NCBI GenBank assembly: GCA_916048095.2
Contig: OU696573.1
Coordinates: forward strand, 1,016,001-1,080,000
Direction of reading: 5' to 3'
Length of the DNA stretch: 64,000 nt
Source of the DNA: Sacculina carcini
Lineage: Eukaryota > Arthropoda > Thecostraca > Sacculinidae
Position 1 is the stretch's first letter; each line of letters opens with the position of its first letter. Positions 24,101 to 35,885 of the stretch are shown here, in pieces. Under the pieces are notes generated by a model that was not told the origin of the DNA, made no database searches, and saw nothing but the letters and a program-made list of their open reading frames with translations. Made by a program: the position numbers and the translations under genes.

Positions 24101-27100
24101 GAAAGCCCAGAAAGTATATTTATTGTTTAGAAAGCCTTATAATCGTAGACATTTGAAGATCTTAGTTTGTTCACTGGGTAACCATGGCAACAGAGGTCTT
24201 GTAACCATGAAAATCACGTTTCTATGGCACAAACTATGAGTGATGAAAACTTGTGAAATCCTGGATTCACCCAGCTTCACTCCAACATCTCTGGGTGGGT
24301 GTTTCCAATAACTGTACGTTATCCTTTCTATCAAGCAGGAATTTGTTGTGCTGTGAACAGACCCACTTGCACAGGAAGTGTAGGGTGATACGGCAGGATG
24401 TACCATGAATAATGTGTATGTGTGTGTGTGTGTGTAAAGGTGAATAAGGCCAAACATGACTACCACTCTGCATGCAAACATCAACGAACTGTGTCCGTGC
24501 AGGAGAGAAACGCCACCGGAGATGATTCCCTGTCCTCGGAAGCGGTGAGTGTTGATGTATGATCGTTGGACTCCGTGGTGTAGTGGTAGCACACCCGTCT
24601 CACAAGCAGGAGGTCCGTGGCTCGAAACCAGCCAGAGGAGAATTTCCTTGGGTGAATTCTATAATCCAACAGTCCCTGTCTACCCAGCAGTAAATGATGG
24701 TACCAGATATCAGTCATGTGTTATGTCATGCATTCTGGGAGGTGGCCCTGTCTAATACGTCTTTCGTCCTTGTGGCGCCATAGCGTGGAGAGGGTCGGTT
24801 CCGCGGTGGCAGCGAGCTGCACGGGACACACCTGTGTTCATAAGCTTCGGCTTTTTTCCGTGTAGCAGCTGCCACTTGAGGCAGTTAACTTTTAATCGTC
24901 TATTCTAGTGCTGATGTCGTTCGTTGTGTCTTCCACTATGTTCCATGTTGCCTCCGTTCCTATTTCATAATATCCACTTCTTTTAACGTTTGAAGCTTTT
25001 GTTAATGTTGAACGATCATGCCATATAGAAGCATGTCTTCAATTGTGTAATGATTATTTAAACAATGTTTTCAATTCAATTGAATCAATGTGTACAGGTT
25101 TTGTGTTGTGCCTAGTTGAAAGTGTGTACGCATATATCTACCTGTTGTCTACCTGTCTGGTGTATATAGTCAGTGGCGGTGAGATCAGTGCGGTTATCAA
25201 TAACTCGCTCAGTTGAGTGGTGCCACAGTGGCTCGTGCGGTGCTGTTACGAAAGTGGACTGACAGCTAACCGGTCGAGATTTTCGTTGTTGTCTCACACG
25301 ACTACTAGGCAGCCAGTCAGTCAGCCACGCCCTCGGCAACATGTTGTTTCTAATCGGCCACCACCCGTGCTGCCGTCTCCCCACCTCTGTCTTGTCTTGC
25401 TCCCGCCCCTCTCTCTTTCTCCGGTCTGCCTCTGTGTTCGTTTTTGTGTGTTGTAATGTGAGGCGGGTGTGCGTGCGTGTATGGGCTGCTCGAAGTCACT
25501 GGTGTATTTCCCGCTGGTCACTTTTTCCTATCATTGCCTCTACTCTTTCGTCTTTATCTCCCTCACTCTTGCTCTGGTCGTGTATGTCTGATTGCGTTCA
25601 TCTTAACGAATCCTGGATAGAGGAGGTGTTGGTAGTTTTGCGCGTGTCAGTTTGAGTGGTGACATCCTCACCCTCACTTCTTGTAGAATACTGGTTCTTG
25701 ACCTTTTTCCACTGTGTTCGCACTATTTTCAAATGAGAAGTCAGTTCTCGCACCTTACAACTCCTGTTAGAAAAAAGACTGCTTTTCAGGGAAGTATATG
25801 AAGCATAGGCAAAAACATATTTTTTCTTCAAATTTCTCATGAATCCTTGCACCTCTTAAAACTAGTCTCACACCCCCGGTTAAGACCCCTTGTTGTAGAG
25901 CATTGTTTCTCAACCTTTTTTTTGCCATGACCGCCTTCAACACAATGCGAGTCCTTGTGATCCCCAGAAACATCCCTTGGCCCTGCTAGAAGTCCTTGTG
26001 GCCCCATATACACACATGGATCTTCTCGTTGCTAATTATCCACACTTCTACGACAACTTGTTTCAGCATATATTTTTCGTGGCTCGTGAGAAACATGGTA
26101 GCCTCCCATTTTTACAATTTGGTCCTATGGTTCTTCAAGGAAATCCCGTGACCCCCGGTTAAGAATCATTGTAGAGGAACCTCCATCCTGTTAGCATAGA
26201 GTTCGATGTTCCAGGATTATACCAGCTACATATTGTCACTACATATCGACTGGTTTAATGGATTTCTCGGTGTTGTTGTGCAAAATTCAGAAGTTGGCTC
26301 ATTAAGAAATGGGGAATCAGAGAAAACAGGTTACTGACCAATGATCTTTCTATAACCAGATCATGTGAGCCTTCTGGACCAATGTTTCTCAACGTGCGTA
26401 TATGACCCTCTTGGGGGCCATGAAATTCTTTTGAGAGGACTTAGGACCAAATTTAAAACATAGGGGCCACCAAATTTTTGTCAGGGGCCACGAAAAATTC
26501 ATGTTGAAAATGTGTATTCCATTAATGTCATCGATGTTGTACATTTCAATCTTGTGATCCGCCGATGTCTGTGTGTGCTCACTCCACTTGTACGCAGGGT
26601 CACGGTGTTGTTTTGATGGTCAGTGGAAATATTCACCGACGTACAAGAGCTCTGGATAATTTGAGACGCGACTATCCATGTGTATATGGGGCCACAAGGA
26701 CTTCTAGGAGGACCACTGACTGTATCTGTGGAGCCACAAGAACTCGCATCGTGTTGAAGGGGGTCATGAGAAGGGCCGGTTGTTCTAGACATTGTACACA
26801 TCAGCCTAAGAACGCTTCATGTGTGTGTGGTTGTGTATGTGAGGAGGTGGATGCGTGTGTGTTGGCGGTTGTATATCTGTGTACGTGCATGAGTTTGTGT
26901 GCCTGCGTTTTTCTGTCCAGTGCACGTGAGATCTACCCTGTAATTATCTGGCGTGTGTGCATGTATGTGCATGTGTGTGTGTGTGCGTGTGTTTATATGC
27001 ACATGATGGCGAAAGTGGTGTTTTTGCTGTACTGGTGGAGCATCTCGTTGCTTCTCACGTGCATTTCTCTGATGATTTTATCTGTCGATTGATTGCATTT

Positions 27101-28279
27101 TCTCACGATGTAATTAATTGAATACCAATGTTTATTTCTTGTTCAGGAATTTTTGTGTGCATGCATCATGGTGTAATAATATAATACTGGAATTAGGCTA
27201 ATTATTTCGCGAAATATTCACACGAATACGAGCGTGCAGCATGGTTAGAATTGACCAACAGTGTGGCTTTATGCTAAAACATTGTGTTCAAACGTTCTGT
27301 CGTGTTTTTCAACAAATTTACTACCGTAGTGTTATTACTGTACACTAGTGGTTCTTTTTTAGTGTTCGCAACATTTCCAATTCAGCAGTCATTTCCCGCA
27401 TCCCCGACGTAATAACAAACATTTTGTATTCATTATCCATTCGTATAACTTTAAGTTACTTCAAGCTGCTTCATTTCTTTTCCAGAAAAAATATAAAACA
27501 TAGGTAAAACACATCTATTTTTCTATTTTTCACAGGAATCCTCGTATTCCTTTAGGAACCTGACTCGCACCTTCTAGGGGTGCGGTCACCCACGTTTAAG
27601 AGCGCGTGCTGTACCCCGGTCACATCCAGCAGGGGATGGGGAAATCATGCTGGCTCGGATTTGTATTTGTGCTCCATTTGAAGCCATATGCAGTCTTGCA
27701 GACTCCTAATGTGTGCTCTGTGGTGCTTCACATGCTGTCTGTCTGTGAACCGTTCCCTGTCGAACATCTGAGTTTGTGCCATTGATTTGCGACAGTCTAC
27801 TAGTGCATGTGCTTGGTGTTGACTGGCTTCTTTGGGTGTGGCATGTATTGTGGATGTCCGGTTGCTCTGTGTGTTCTAGTTCTGTGTGTGCGGCTGTAAT
27901 CCTCTTAAACAACATGATCCTCGCAAATCCTCTGCAATTCGCCCGTGTCACCAACATATTTGTACATGCCCCTGTTCATCTCGACAACCTGGACAGCTTC
28001 CTTCCTCTTTTGCTTATTGCTTGATTACTTATTCGCTTGTGTCCAGATGAAGAAGTTGAACGATCGCGTTCTGAAGGCGAAGGACGAGGTGTCGCGCACC
28101 AAGGGTCGCTACGAAGCTGCTCTGAGGGACCTGGGCGACTACAATGGCCAGTATGTCGAGGACATGCGGTCCGTATTCGAGCGATGTCAGCAAATGGAGA
28201 TGTGTCGACTGGAATTCGTGCGACAGTCACTACTGGCACTGCAGAAATGTCTCAACATCTCTGCCGATGACACGTCAGT

Positions 28280-28345
<66 letters not shown>

Positions 28346-30855
28346 TGCGACATTATTGCTTCATAGGCTGTTTTATTGTGTTCATTGAACGATTAAAGAG
28401 GTGGTGTGTCATCACATGTATTGTCCTCTATTTCTTCCTCACCAAAGTGAGACGAATTAGCCATTCACATCACTCATAGCTTCTGCAATAATCAGCGTTA
28501 AAAGATACATTTGGTTGTTGCCTATGTCACATTAACTGGAAGCATTCATGGTCGATTTATGCTCATGTATTCCATTCAAGCTTATTTTATTGTCTGATTA
28601 AACAAGTTTGAACATGTTTGAACATGTTTGCGCGTGCAGGTTGTCTCAAATATACTCCGAGTTTGATGAGACTATTATGGCGGCCGACAAGGATAATGAC
28701 CTGATGTGGTGGAGCAACAACCACGGTGTCAACATGCCCATGAACTGGCCGTCCTTTGAGGTCAGGTCATGTCATGTCACTGTGTCTGTAATGTGAAACG
28801 TTCAATATCAGTATATGTATATTTACGGTTTGTGTATTTGATATTGTTGGTTGTGTGCAAATATGCACGAGCGTGTTAGATTGACAGCTATATCGCACTA
28901 TTTTCCTCTTCGTAAACAATTATACCCGTTTTTTTTGGTATTTCATCCTGTATACTGCGTATCATGCTGGTTTATCTTGTAATTTCCGCTGCATATCTCG
29001 CAACGTTTACAGTTGATTTTGTGGTATTTTTGAAGTTCACGAGGATATGAGCTGAAGAATCATGCGATGTAATCATTATTTTTAGTATTTATCAAGGACA
29101 CAATGGGTGTCTGGGGCTTATATTATACATCAGAAATGCCTAGACGGAATATAAGCTCAACAAAAATGCATGAACACATAACATCAATGTTTTATTTTGA
29201 TCATTGCTTCTAGCGATCCTACCTGGAGAATTCCACAGACTGCGTACCGCGGCTAGAGACGAAAATGAATGTTGTAGAACTGAGAATAGTTTAGATCTGA
29301 TAACTGAATCACACAACTGCGCATGTTTGTGTCACTGTTTGAGTCCAATAATATCGTGCATTACGCTCAAAGGATACTTTGTGCTGCTGCACGAATGATA
29401 TCAGTCACGTACGCTTGATTTCACGTGACAAGCGTTCTTTTGTGCCTCCTTTCATTGTGCGGGTTGATTTCACATAGCATTGTACGGGTTTAATTCAGAA
29501 TCCAAACGATATAGTGTGAATTGTGAATAACAAACTATAAATATTCATATCTTTATCCAATTCAGCCCGAATTGATGGTAATTTTTTTGCGCTGCACTGA
29601 TTGCAAATTTTCTAAATGTCATTGAGTTCATTTGTGTCTGTTTACCCTATCTTCTCCTAAACCGATTTTGATGAAACTTGGTCCCTAGGGATAAAATGGA
29701 TGCAAGAAGGTAATAGGCTAGGCTTTGTTGACCTCTTATTGCTAGGTGTATCTTCTGGTCCCAAATTATTTCATCATTTTGCTTCTTCTTTACCCTCTTA
29801 TGTAATCTGTCCATAATGTGTAGTTGGTTTAGGATATCAAGGCCGAATTGGGGGTATGCAGCTTTGGATCTGGTTTGTGGCCAGACAAAGCTGCACGTCT
29901 ACTTAATTAATATTTATTTCTTCCATAATGTAACGTAAATGTAAGCATTCTACACGCGGGTTTATGTAGAAACTGAGAGTATTGAAGCAGTTTTAGGTGG
30001 TCGGTTTATATGCAATGCAGGATTATACTGCAGTCTTTATGGTTCTCAATCTTTAGCCTGACATTTTCCATTGTTTTTTCTTTATTTCTTGTCATATATT
30101 CACGTGATATATGTTCACGTGCACTCTTACAATGACCGCCTCTTGTACTCAAATTACACTAGTTTCTATGTCCGGTTGATTTTGCAGTTTTTAATCAAAC
30201 CTAAAACGTCTCACCCGTTCCTTTTGCCTGTCATTAAATCATGCTTGTATGTTTGTGTGTGCGTGTGTGTGTGTGTGTTCGATATTACACGATGGTAGCC
30301 GGGCTAATAGAAGCCCGGTGTGTCCGTTTCAACACGACGCATACACTAGCGGTCATTGCCCCCGATTTGCACGCGCTTCTCTCGTGCTAATACATCGAAC
30401 TGCACCTGTGTTGTCCTGCGGAACCTGTGGCTTTGTTCCGCTCCCCAAATTATCGTCAATTGTTTTACTTTTAGTTTGAATAAATGTGACAATTCACGAG
30501 AGGGGCGTCGAGCAAATATAAATTAGGATAAAATGAACAAATTCTTGGCCGAACTGAGAAAGAAAGCTTATTTATCTGTTCATTCGGAAATGCTATAAGA
30601 CGTTGTTGGTCATGTCTGTATCATGTCTTGTTTGTTCCACTTCATATCAATACTTTTTGTGCTATTCACAAAGATTCAGTCAACTTTTCAAGTCAGTTTT
30701 GTTGTTGTGTTTGTGCGTGTTGTAGGACTACAGCGAGGAATTCAGGGATATATCGTCGGGACGCAACAAGAAGGACGTGATTGGTGATGGCACCATCACT
30801 CTCATTCATCAACGAACTGTGTGCGATGATCTACCGGTAATCACGCACTGACACG

Positions 30856-30898
<43 letters not shown>

Positions 30899-31856
30899 AT
30901 AGACTTTCAGACCAGTTAAATCAGTTTCTATCTATATAACAAGATAGAAATACAAACGGGGTAATAACAAATCTATTACCTATCTTAGTATCTATTTATT
31001 ACCTATATAATCTATTACCTACCTATAGTAACCTATCTTCCTTGAAATTCCCAGTATTTCACACACTATCCAGTCTTTCTTTAAATGCTCCTACGCTGTT
31101 AGCTCCTACAATATTCTCCCCAGTAACTGATTCCAGACATCAACACACACCTGTATATGGTAAACTATACTTCCTAACATAGTGTACGTCTGTGCGTGTG
31201 TATGTGTGTATGTCAGGATTATAACACGGTGACGCGTCTGACCTCGACTACCACCACCAGTAACCTCCCTCACAACCAACAACAACAACATCATCAGCAA
31301 CGTAGCAGATCTCAGAGTCGAGACTCAGCCTGCTCACCTCCACGACTCAACAACAAACACCTCAAAAACATCACCTCAACACACATCAACAACAACAAGA
31401 GTAACAGCGGCGATAACAATAACATGAACCACTCGTCGCGACTTGGGCTCGGCTCCACTGGTTCCACAAACGTCCGCCAGATGTCGGGAGATTCGGCCAT
31501 TCCCAGCATTTCCAACAGGTCACATTTCACAACACGTGCGTTTGTATGTGTGTGTGTTTGTATGTGTTTGCATGTTTGTGTATGTGTGCTTGTGTGTGTG
31601 TAAGTGTTTGTGTGTGTGTTTGTGTAAGTGTTTGTGTGTTTGTATATGTGTGTGTGTGTGTGTGTGTGTTTGTTTGTGCGTGTGTTTGTATGTGTGTGAG
31701 TGTGTTTGTGTGTGTGTATGTAAGTGTTTGTGTGTATGTGTGCGTGTTTGTGTATATGTATGTGTATGTGTGTGTTTGTGCCTGTGTTTCTCTTCTAAGG
31801 TCTTCTATCCTTTTCGCATAATCAAGAGATTCACTAAAAGTGGTCAAGGAAAAGCA

Positions 31857-31899
<43 letters not shown>

Positions 31900-32032
31900 A
31901 TATCATTGAAAAAGCCAGCCCCCAAAAAACGTTTATGTTTTGGTGCATGTTTGTATGTGTGTGTGTGCTTGTATATTTGCGCATATATATAAGTTGATGT
32001 CGGTTTAATTTTGAGCGCATGTTCATATGTGT

Positions 32033-32064
<32 letters not shown>

Positions 32065-32352
32065 CCTGGCAGCGATGACACGGCCACCGACGATTGCTGG
32101 GACGATGAGGACCACCAGCGCCACTTAGCGGCTGAGAATTCGTCAAGTTGCGGCGGTGACAGTATAGATGGCAGCAGTGGCGTGGCGGTGAGAGCATTAT
32201 ATGATTACACGGCGGCCGAAGACGACGAACTAACATTCGTGGCCGGTCAGAGTTTGTATAAACTGGGCGAGCCAGACGACCAGGGCTGGTGCCAGGGACG
32301 TCTCAATGGCCGTCTGGGTCTCTACCCGGCCAACTATGTTCAACCCATCTAG
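9883..32352 (+). CDS. Synd: PACSIN/syndapin: F-BAR and SH3 endocytic adaptor, complete
   Basis: Nine coding exons join in phase: 9883-10099, 13674-13822, 23309-23392, 24440-24544, 28047-28273, 28640-28760, 30726-30836, 31217-31518, 32073-32352 (stop TAG), giving 531 residues. Exon 1 begins with ATG in a 5'UTR exon starting at 9736. Residues about 10-285 form the F-BAR domain ([62 protein letters not shown]). Residues about 340-440 are a low-complexity Ser/Asn/Gln linker. The last 57 residues are an SH3 domain ([36 protein letters not shown]). Syndapins bend membranes and bring dynamin, N-WASP and synaptojanin to endocytic sites. No NPF motif for EHD proteins is visible. Intron 2 is 9.5 kb. 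A polyadenylation signal lies at 32520. Confidence 0.96.
10289..10440. repeat. 24-bp minisatellite in syndapin intron 1
   Basis: About six tandem copies of a 24-bp unit built around ttcactatcacgagg. Because 24 is divisible by three it creates repetitive open frames on both strands, which are not genes. Confidence 0.85.
10565..10850. mobile_element. hAT-like MITE copy in syndapin intron 1
   Basis: It shares tattcaccgacgta, gtgtatatggggccaca and aaggacttctaggagg with the copy at 26385-26790. It ends in aaggttgagaaatactg, the reverse complement of the CAGT(N)TTTCTCAACC terminus typical of this family. Confidence 0.55.
11583..11950 (+). mobile_element. LINE reverse transcriptase C-terminal remnant
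   Basis: An open frame of 119 residues encodes a [19 protein letters not shown] stretch, then [19 protein letters not shown] and a MKKFTTCLF end. The RT(Y/F)..R.....G..LWN..P-like layout followed by a short helix is the usual C-terminus of ORF2 in Jockey/CR1-type non-LTR elements. The open frame suggests a fairly young but 5'-truncated insertion, in sense orientation in syndapin intron 1. Confidence 0.65.
15538..15775. mobile_element. hAT-like MITE, degraded
   Basis: The left end reads cgtggttctcaaccttttt and the right end aggttgggaaccactg, an imperfect inverted pair of the CAGTGGTTCTCAACC type. No clear 8-bp duplication remains. Confidence 0.6.
19577..19634. repeat. (CA)n microsatellite
   Basis: A near-perfect run of about 29 CA units in syndapin intron 2. 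Many shorter CA/TG runs occur throughout the window, and this is among the longest. Confidence 0.95.
21262..21405. repeat. Dispersed ACA-tailed repeat, copy 1
   Basis: It begins with an (ACA)n run and continues atgtatttgatatagcgcac and cttcgaggacgaaagcgcg, ending near tagatgggtgcttg. A close copy lies at 44262-44420. The (ACA/TGT)n end suggests a retroposed element with a simple 3' tail, seen in antisense. Confidence 0.7.
22508..22521. promoter_or_regulatory. RFX X-box-like palindrome
   Basis: GTCACCATGACAAC fits the X-box half-site pattern with an AT centre, with one central mismatch to a perfect palindrome. It lies in syndapin intron 2. Confidence 0.3.
24178..24191. promoter_or_regulatory. 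RFX X-box-like palindrome
   Basis: GTAACCATGGCAAC matches the X-box consensus closely and lies in syndapin intron 3, about 250 bases before exon 4. Confidence 0.4.
24568..24900 (+). mobile_element. tRNA-Val-like SINE, full-length copy
   Basis: It begins ggactccgtggtgtagtgg only 23 bases after the syndapin exon 4 donor. The ctcacaa anticodon-like loop, a B-box-like ggctcgaaacc, the shared body and the short TTAACTTTTAAT-like tail are present. Confidence 0.85.
25903..26174. mobile_element. hAT-like MITE in syndapin intron 4
   Basis: The left end is cattgtttctcaaccttttt and the right end ggttaagaatcattg, an imperfect inverted pair. Internal tgcgagtccttgtga and gtggccccatatacac segments are shared with the 4713 copy. 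Confidence 0.6.
26385..26790. mobile_element. hAT-like MITE copies, nested or rearranged
   Basis: The left part begins caatgtttctcaacg. The right part (about 26585-26790) matches the 10565-10850 copy over gttgttttgatggtcagtgg, ttcaccgacgta and tatggggccacaaggac. It may be two partial copies. Confidence 0.5.
27345..27605. mobile_element. Degraded hAT-like MITE
   Basis: It opens with ctagtggttctttttt and closes with cacccacgtttaagagc. The ends and the interior (ggaacctgactcgcac) resemble the other copies, but the termini have decayed. Confidence 0.35.
28278..28342. repeat. (AC)n run directly after the syndapin exon 5 donor
   Basis: The donor GTCAGT at 28274 is followed within a few bases by a run of about 30 AC units. 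See the splice-site finding. Confidence 0.95.
31010..31185 (-). mobile_element. LINE 3' coding remnant in syndapin intron 7
   Basis: Nearly the same text as 54770-54920 and, reversed, 58420-58560: caacacacacctgtatatgg, ctgattccagacatc and attcccagtatttcac. Read on the minus strand it gives a VWNQLLG-type motif then a FK.RLD-type helix, the ORF2 C-terminus of a CR1/Jockey-like LINE. Confidence 0.6.
31541..31790. repeat. Long degenerate TG tract in syndapin intron 8
   Basis: Interrupted TG/TTTG repeats fill most of the short intron 31519-32072, with perfect runs at about 31859-31899 and 32030-32064, the latter ending eight bases before the acceptor. Confidence 0.9.
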
Positions 32353-32865
32353 CAAGCGAGTGTGGCGCCCTCTATATAATGAACATTCACTGATGTCTGA
32401 TGTGTGTGTGTGTGTCGAGAAAGCCAGAATGAGGCTGGGCTATAGACATATATTCAGGTGGCAATATCATATTTGTGTGTGTTTTTCTGTTTATATTAAA
32501 AATATGTGTGTTTATTTGAAATAAATATCATATGTTACGCTGTTTGCCGTTGGTTTTTGATGTTTGTATGTTTTTGTTTGTGTTTTGTTCGCTGTCGTGT
32601 GATGTTTGTTGTCACTGTTTTTTGTGTGTTTTTCGCTCGTGTTCTGTGTGTGTGTGTGTGTGTGTATACAAGTGTATGGGCAAGCGGTAATGATTTTTAT
32701 ACGCTTTGAGGTATGCAGCGTTATACCTTGGTGCATCATATGTGGTCTTATACACCTTGTGAGTAGATCGTATGAGCAAAATTCATACACGTGGGATCAT
32801 ATCTTGAACACAATATTTATTCTAGCTTTGGTGCACTTATGTGTGTGTGTGTGTTTGTGTATGTT

Positions 32866-32904
<39 letters not shown>

Positions 32905-34258
32905 ATGTACCCCGTGCTACACTCATCAATACATGAGCAATGCTATCTGTTAGCATGCTACTGTGAACAGTTTCAAGAATATTATCAGTATATTTGATAC
33001 TGGAGTACTGGTGGATTTCCTAGAAGAAATGCTTAAACGCAGATTCTGTGAACAACTTTCTGCATTAGTTGGTTCAGTTTGCTTTTACTTTGTTTTATGC
33101 TAGTCATTTAGGGATATTCCTCAAAAAAGAGAGATAAAAATTCAATGTTTCAAATGAATATCAATCAATTTAATTGATTCAGTTATGCTTTTAAATATGG
33201 ATAAAACTATAAAGCGAAGTTGATGAAAATTTATGTTTAATATTTATTAATCATGTAGGCTATATTTTTATAAATGATTAAATCATTAAGTGTTTTTAGT
33301 TATATGTTGATTTATTTTGTACTGGGTGATTTTCGTGCCAGTTCAATCATGGCTGTATTTTCGGCACTCAATGGCGCACAATAGATGTCGTTTTCTCGGC
33401 TCCCTGCATCTGAGCCTAACCTGTGCTATATGCAGTAACCAATAACAACAACAACAACATCGTTTTCTCGTCTGTGATGACAGTTATCTTTGTTTCCATT
33501 CTCGTAATTTGAGTAGGAGTCATAAAGGCGTGGAAGAGGGATACTATGAGAATGCAGGTTTTAATAAGCATGCGATTGAAATGTGCTCTATATTATACAC
33601 AACTATGTATTGAGTAGCGATTTAATTATGTGTTAATTGCGATTTAATGGTAGTGACATCTGTGGGCAAAAACTTGAATTACAAGTTGGCATTTTTATCC
33701 GCCTATAATTTGGCGCATTTTGTCGATTTTCGCTCTATTTGTCCGTTTTTTCGTAAAACTTGCGATATCCGCCAGTTTCTGTGCACGTGAATTTGTTTTT
33801 CGCTTGTTGGCAGTTATTTGGTTGGGTATCTATTTTCCCAATTGTGTAAAATTTATTATTTTGCTTACTGATTTTCATTACATTTTAATTTATTTCATAC
33901 ACCGTTTAATTCACTGTTGATTTCCACTAAAATCAAGTAATTTTTCCAAAAGTAATTAATCATATTGGTGTACTTAATATATACTAATTTACTCGTTTGG
34001 AAGAGAAATATATTTCAAACGCAAATATTTGTACCAAACCTCAAAGCGACCTTGAAATATAACATACAGTCTGTATGTGTGCTTGTTCACCATACACGGC
34101 TATATGTTTGTATGTCCGTGTGCTCGGCCTCACCGTCAAGCGACTTTCACCTGTACGTGACGTCATGTGATGACGTCACTGCTGCGATCTCTCCCGAGAA
34201 TCCAGCGATCTCTCTTATTAGTGCAGTGTTTGTCTGTGTGTGTCGTGTGACGGTTGAA
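32353..34258. other. Syndapin 3'UTR and intergenic AT-rich sequence
   Basis: The AATAAA at 32520-32525 is a likely syndapin polyadenylation signal. TG runs lie at 32647-32664 and 32870-32903. A short (CAA)n run is at 33444-33460. No other coding signal is seen. Confidence 0.5.
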
Positions 34259-35885
34259 ATGCGTTGTGCAAGCAGTTTGTGGTCCAATTTGTTGGTGATT
34301 TCTGCCTGGCTGTTGATTGTATTGATATTTGTCGGTGGAATATCAGGTGAGAGATTCATCTACCTTCCTCGCGGCGTGTTGCATGGAGTTTTACCTGAAG
34401 AAACGCGTAATGTTCTTGCGCTTGCGATATCTGTAATCTTTCTGGATTAACTTCATGCATAAAGATGTGAACGACAGGCAACATCTCGGGATTAAACCTA
34501 TTTATTTATTTAAAAAAAATCTTTTTTCTATATCAATAAAATGTCTTCCAACTTATTTATCAGCCGATAATTCAGAATTTATTAAAAATGCAGAAAATGA
34601 GCTTGGAATTGCGTGAAATCAATGAAAATACATGTGAATTTATGGAATAAATGGATGAAATAAACTCGATTTCCACACTTTTGGAGTAAGCAGACGCAAG
34701 TTTTATTTAGCTTTTCAAGTTGTGATAGGTGTTGCGACCTTCACATTGCTTCTTGCTTGATGAGTCATTTTGACCACCATATTGCTTTCCCAGCTTTCTC
34801 CACTGCGGAACATATTTTGTACAATCAAAATTCATTGAAATAACTCGTGACATTATACTCTGTGGTACTTCTTTTTCGCAAAAATATTGCGTTGAATTCA
34901 GTCTTCGCTCAGAGTTTAATTTCTCGCATTCACTTTGGATAATGTTTGATTCTCAATTTGCGAAGTGACTCGTACTTCCGAAGTGCATCAAGCGAACATT
35001 CAATCAACTCACATTTGTTTCACATTATGTTCATCTGATAGCATTTGAGCAGCGTCGTTGTTTTCGCTGCCGGTCGCGAGGGGGAGAGGGAGATTGTCGC
35101 GACCCGTTCACCGATCACGGAGGCAATGTGTCTGCCATCGTGGCAGCCTCACACAGTAACGGCATCCACGTGGAGCCGTGCGCCTCGGGCTGGTGCAGGA
35201 AAACTATAGAAGGAGACACAGGTAACTGTTCAAATGCCACGTGTGTGTGTGTTCTTATATACAAATTGCCACATATAATTGCAACCAAACTGTGGACTTT
35301 TTTCACGCAGAATGATGAATTTGACGAAGACGATAGAAAAAGTAAGTAATAACAGAAAAAGAGAAAGAAAGTGAAAACAGAAAATAATAACAAATATACA
35401 AAAAGAATGTAAAAACAGAAAATAATAATAAGTAATATCAAAAAAAATAGAAAGAAAGTGAAAACAAAAATAAATGTATATAAATTTATTAAATCATAAA
35501 TTAATATCACCAATAAGCAAGGCAAAAAACAAGCAACTCCCACACTGCACGTGACAATTGATATGAGAGCTTGTTATTTTGGAGCGAAAATTAGTCCGAT
35601 AATTACTGAACTTTGAAGGCAACAATTTTGTTGTTGTTGTTTTATATGTGTTTGTTTGTAGACTATTTGTCCGCCACAGACCGTCAGTGTATGCAGCGAC
35701 CCCCGTCTGACCTCAACGAGCGCTGTGACCTGGTACGTCACGGCAGGTCACGCACTGTCTTCATGTGCATGTGTCGCGGTGACCTGTGCAACTCGGCGCC
35801 TCGACCTGGTCACGTGACCGGGTCACTGCTGTTCGCCTGCACTGCCGGCTCACTTTTGCTGTTTGTAGTTAATTTCTCACGGTGA
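34259..35885 (+). CDS. Secreted, probably GPI-anchored Ly6/quiver-type protein
   Basis: Three exons join in phase: 34259-34346, 35042-35221 and 35662-35885 (stop TGA), 163 residues. Exon 1 encodes a signal peptide (MRCASSLWSNLLVISAWLLI). The mature part starts CFRCRSRGGEGDCRDPF, and the domain ends with CMCRGDLCNSA, the closing CxC...CN pattern of the Ly6/uPAR fold. Ten cysteines are present, as in the quiver/sleepless subgroup. A possible N-glycosylation site (NVS) follows the second cysteine group. The last 25 residues are hydrophobic and end NFSR, as expected for a GPI-anchor signal. Such proteins tune potassium channels, nicotinic receptors or septate junctions in insects; which applies here is unknown. 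It lies between syndapin and synapsin on the same strand. An AATAAA at 36249 may end the transcript. Confidence 0.82.

Noticed and set aside
31443-32236. Long open frames of Cys-Val or Thr-His repeats (also at 19461, 36991, 53538-54643, 62045-62794)
   Set aside because: They are translations of TG/CA microsatellites and appear on both strands and in several frames.
35115-35543. Minus-strand 142-residue hydrophobic protein
   Set aside because: It is antisense to the second Ly6 exon and to an A-rich intron whose complement gives Phe/Leu/Ile.
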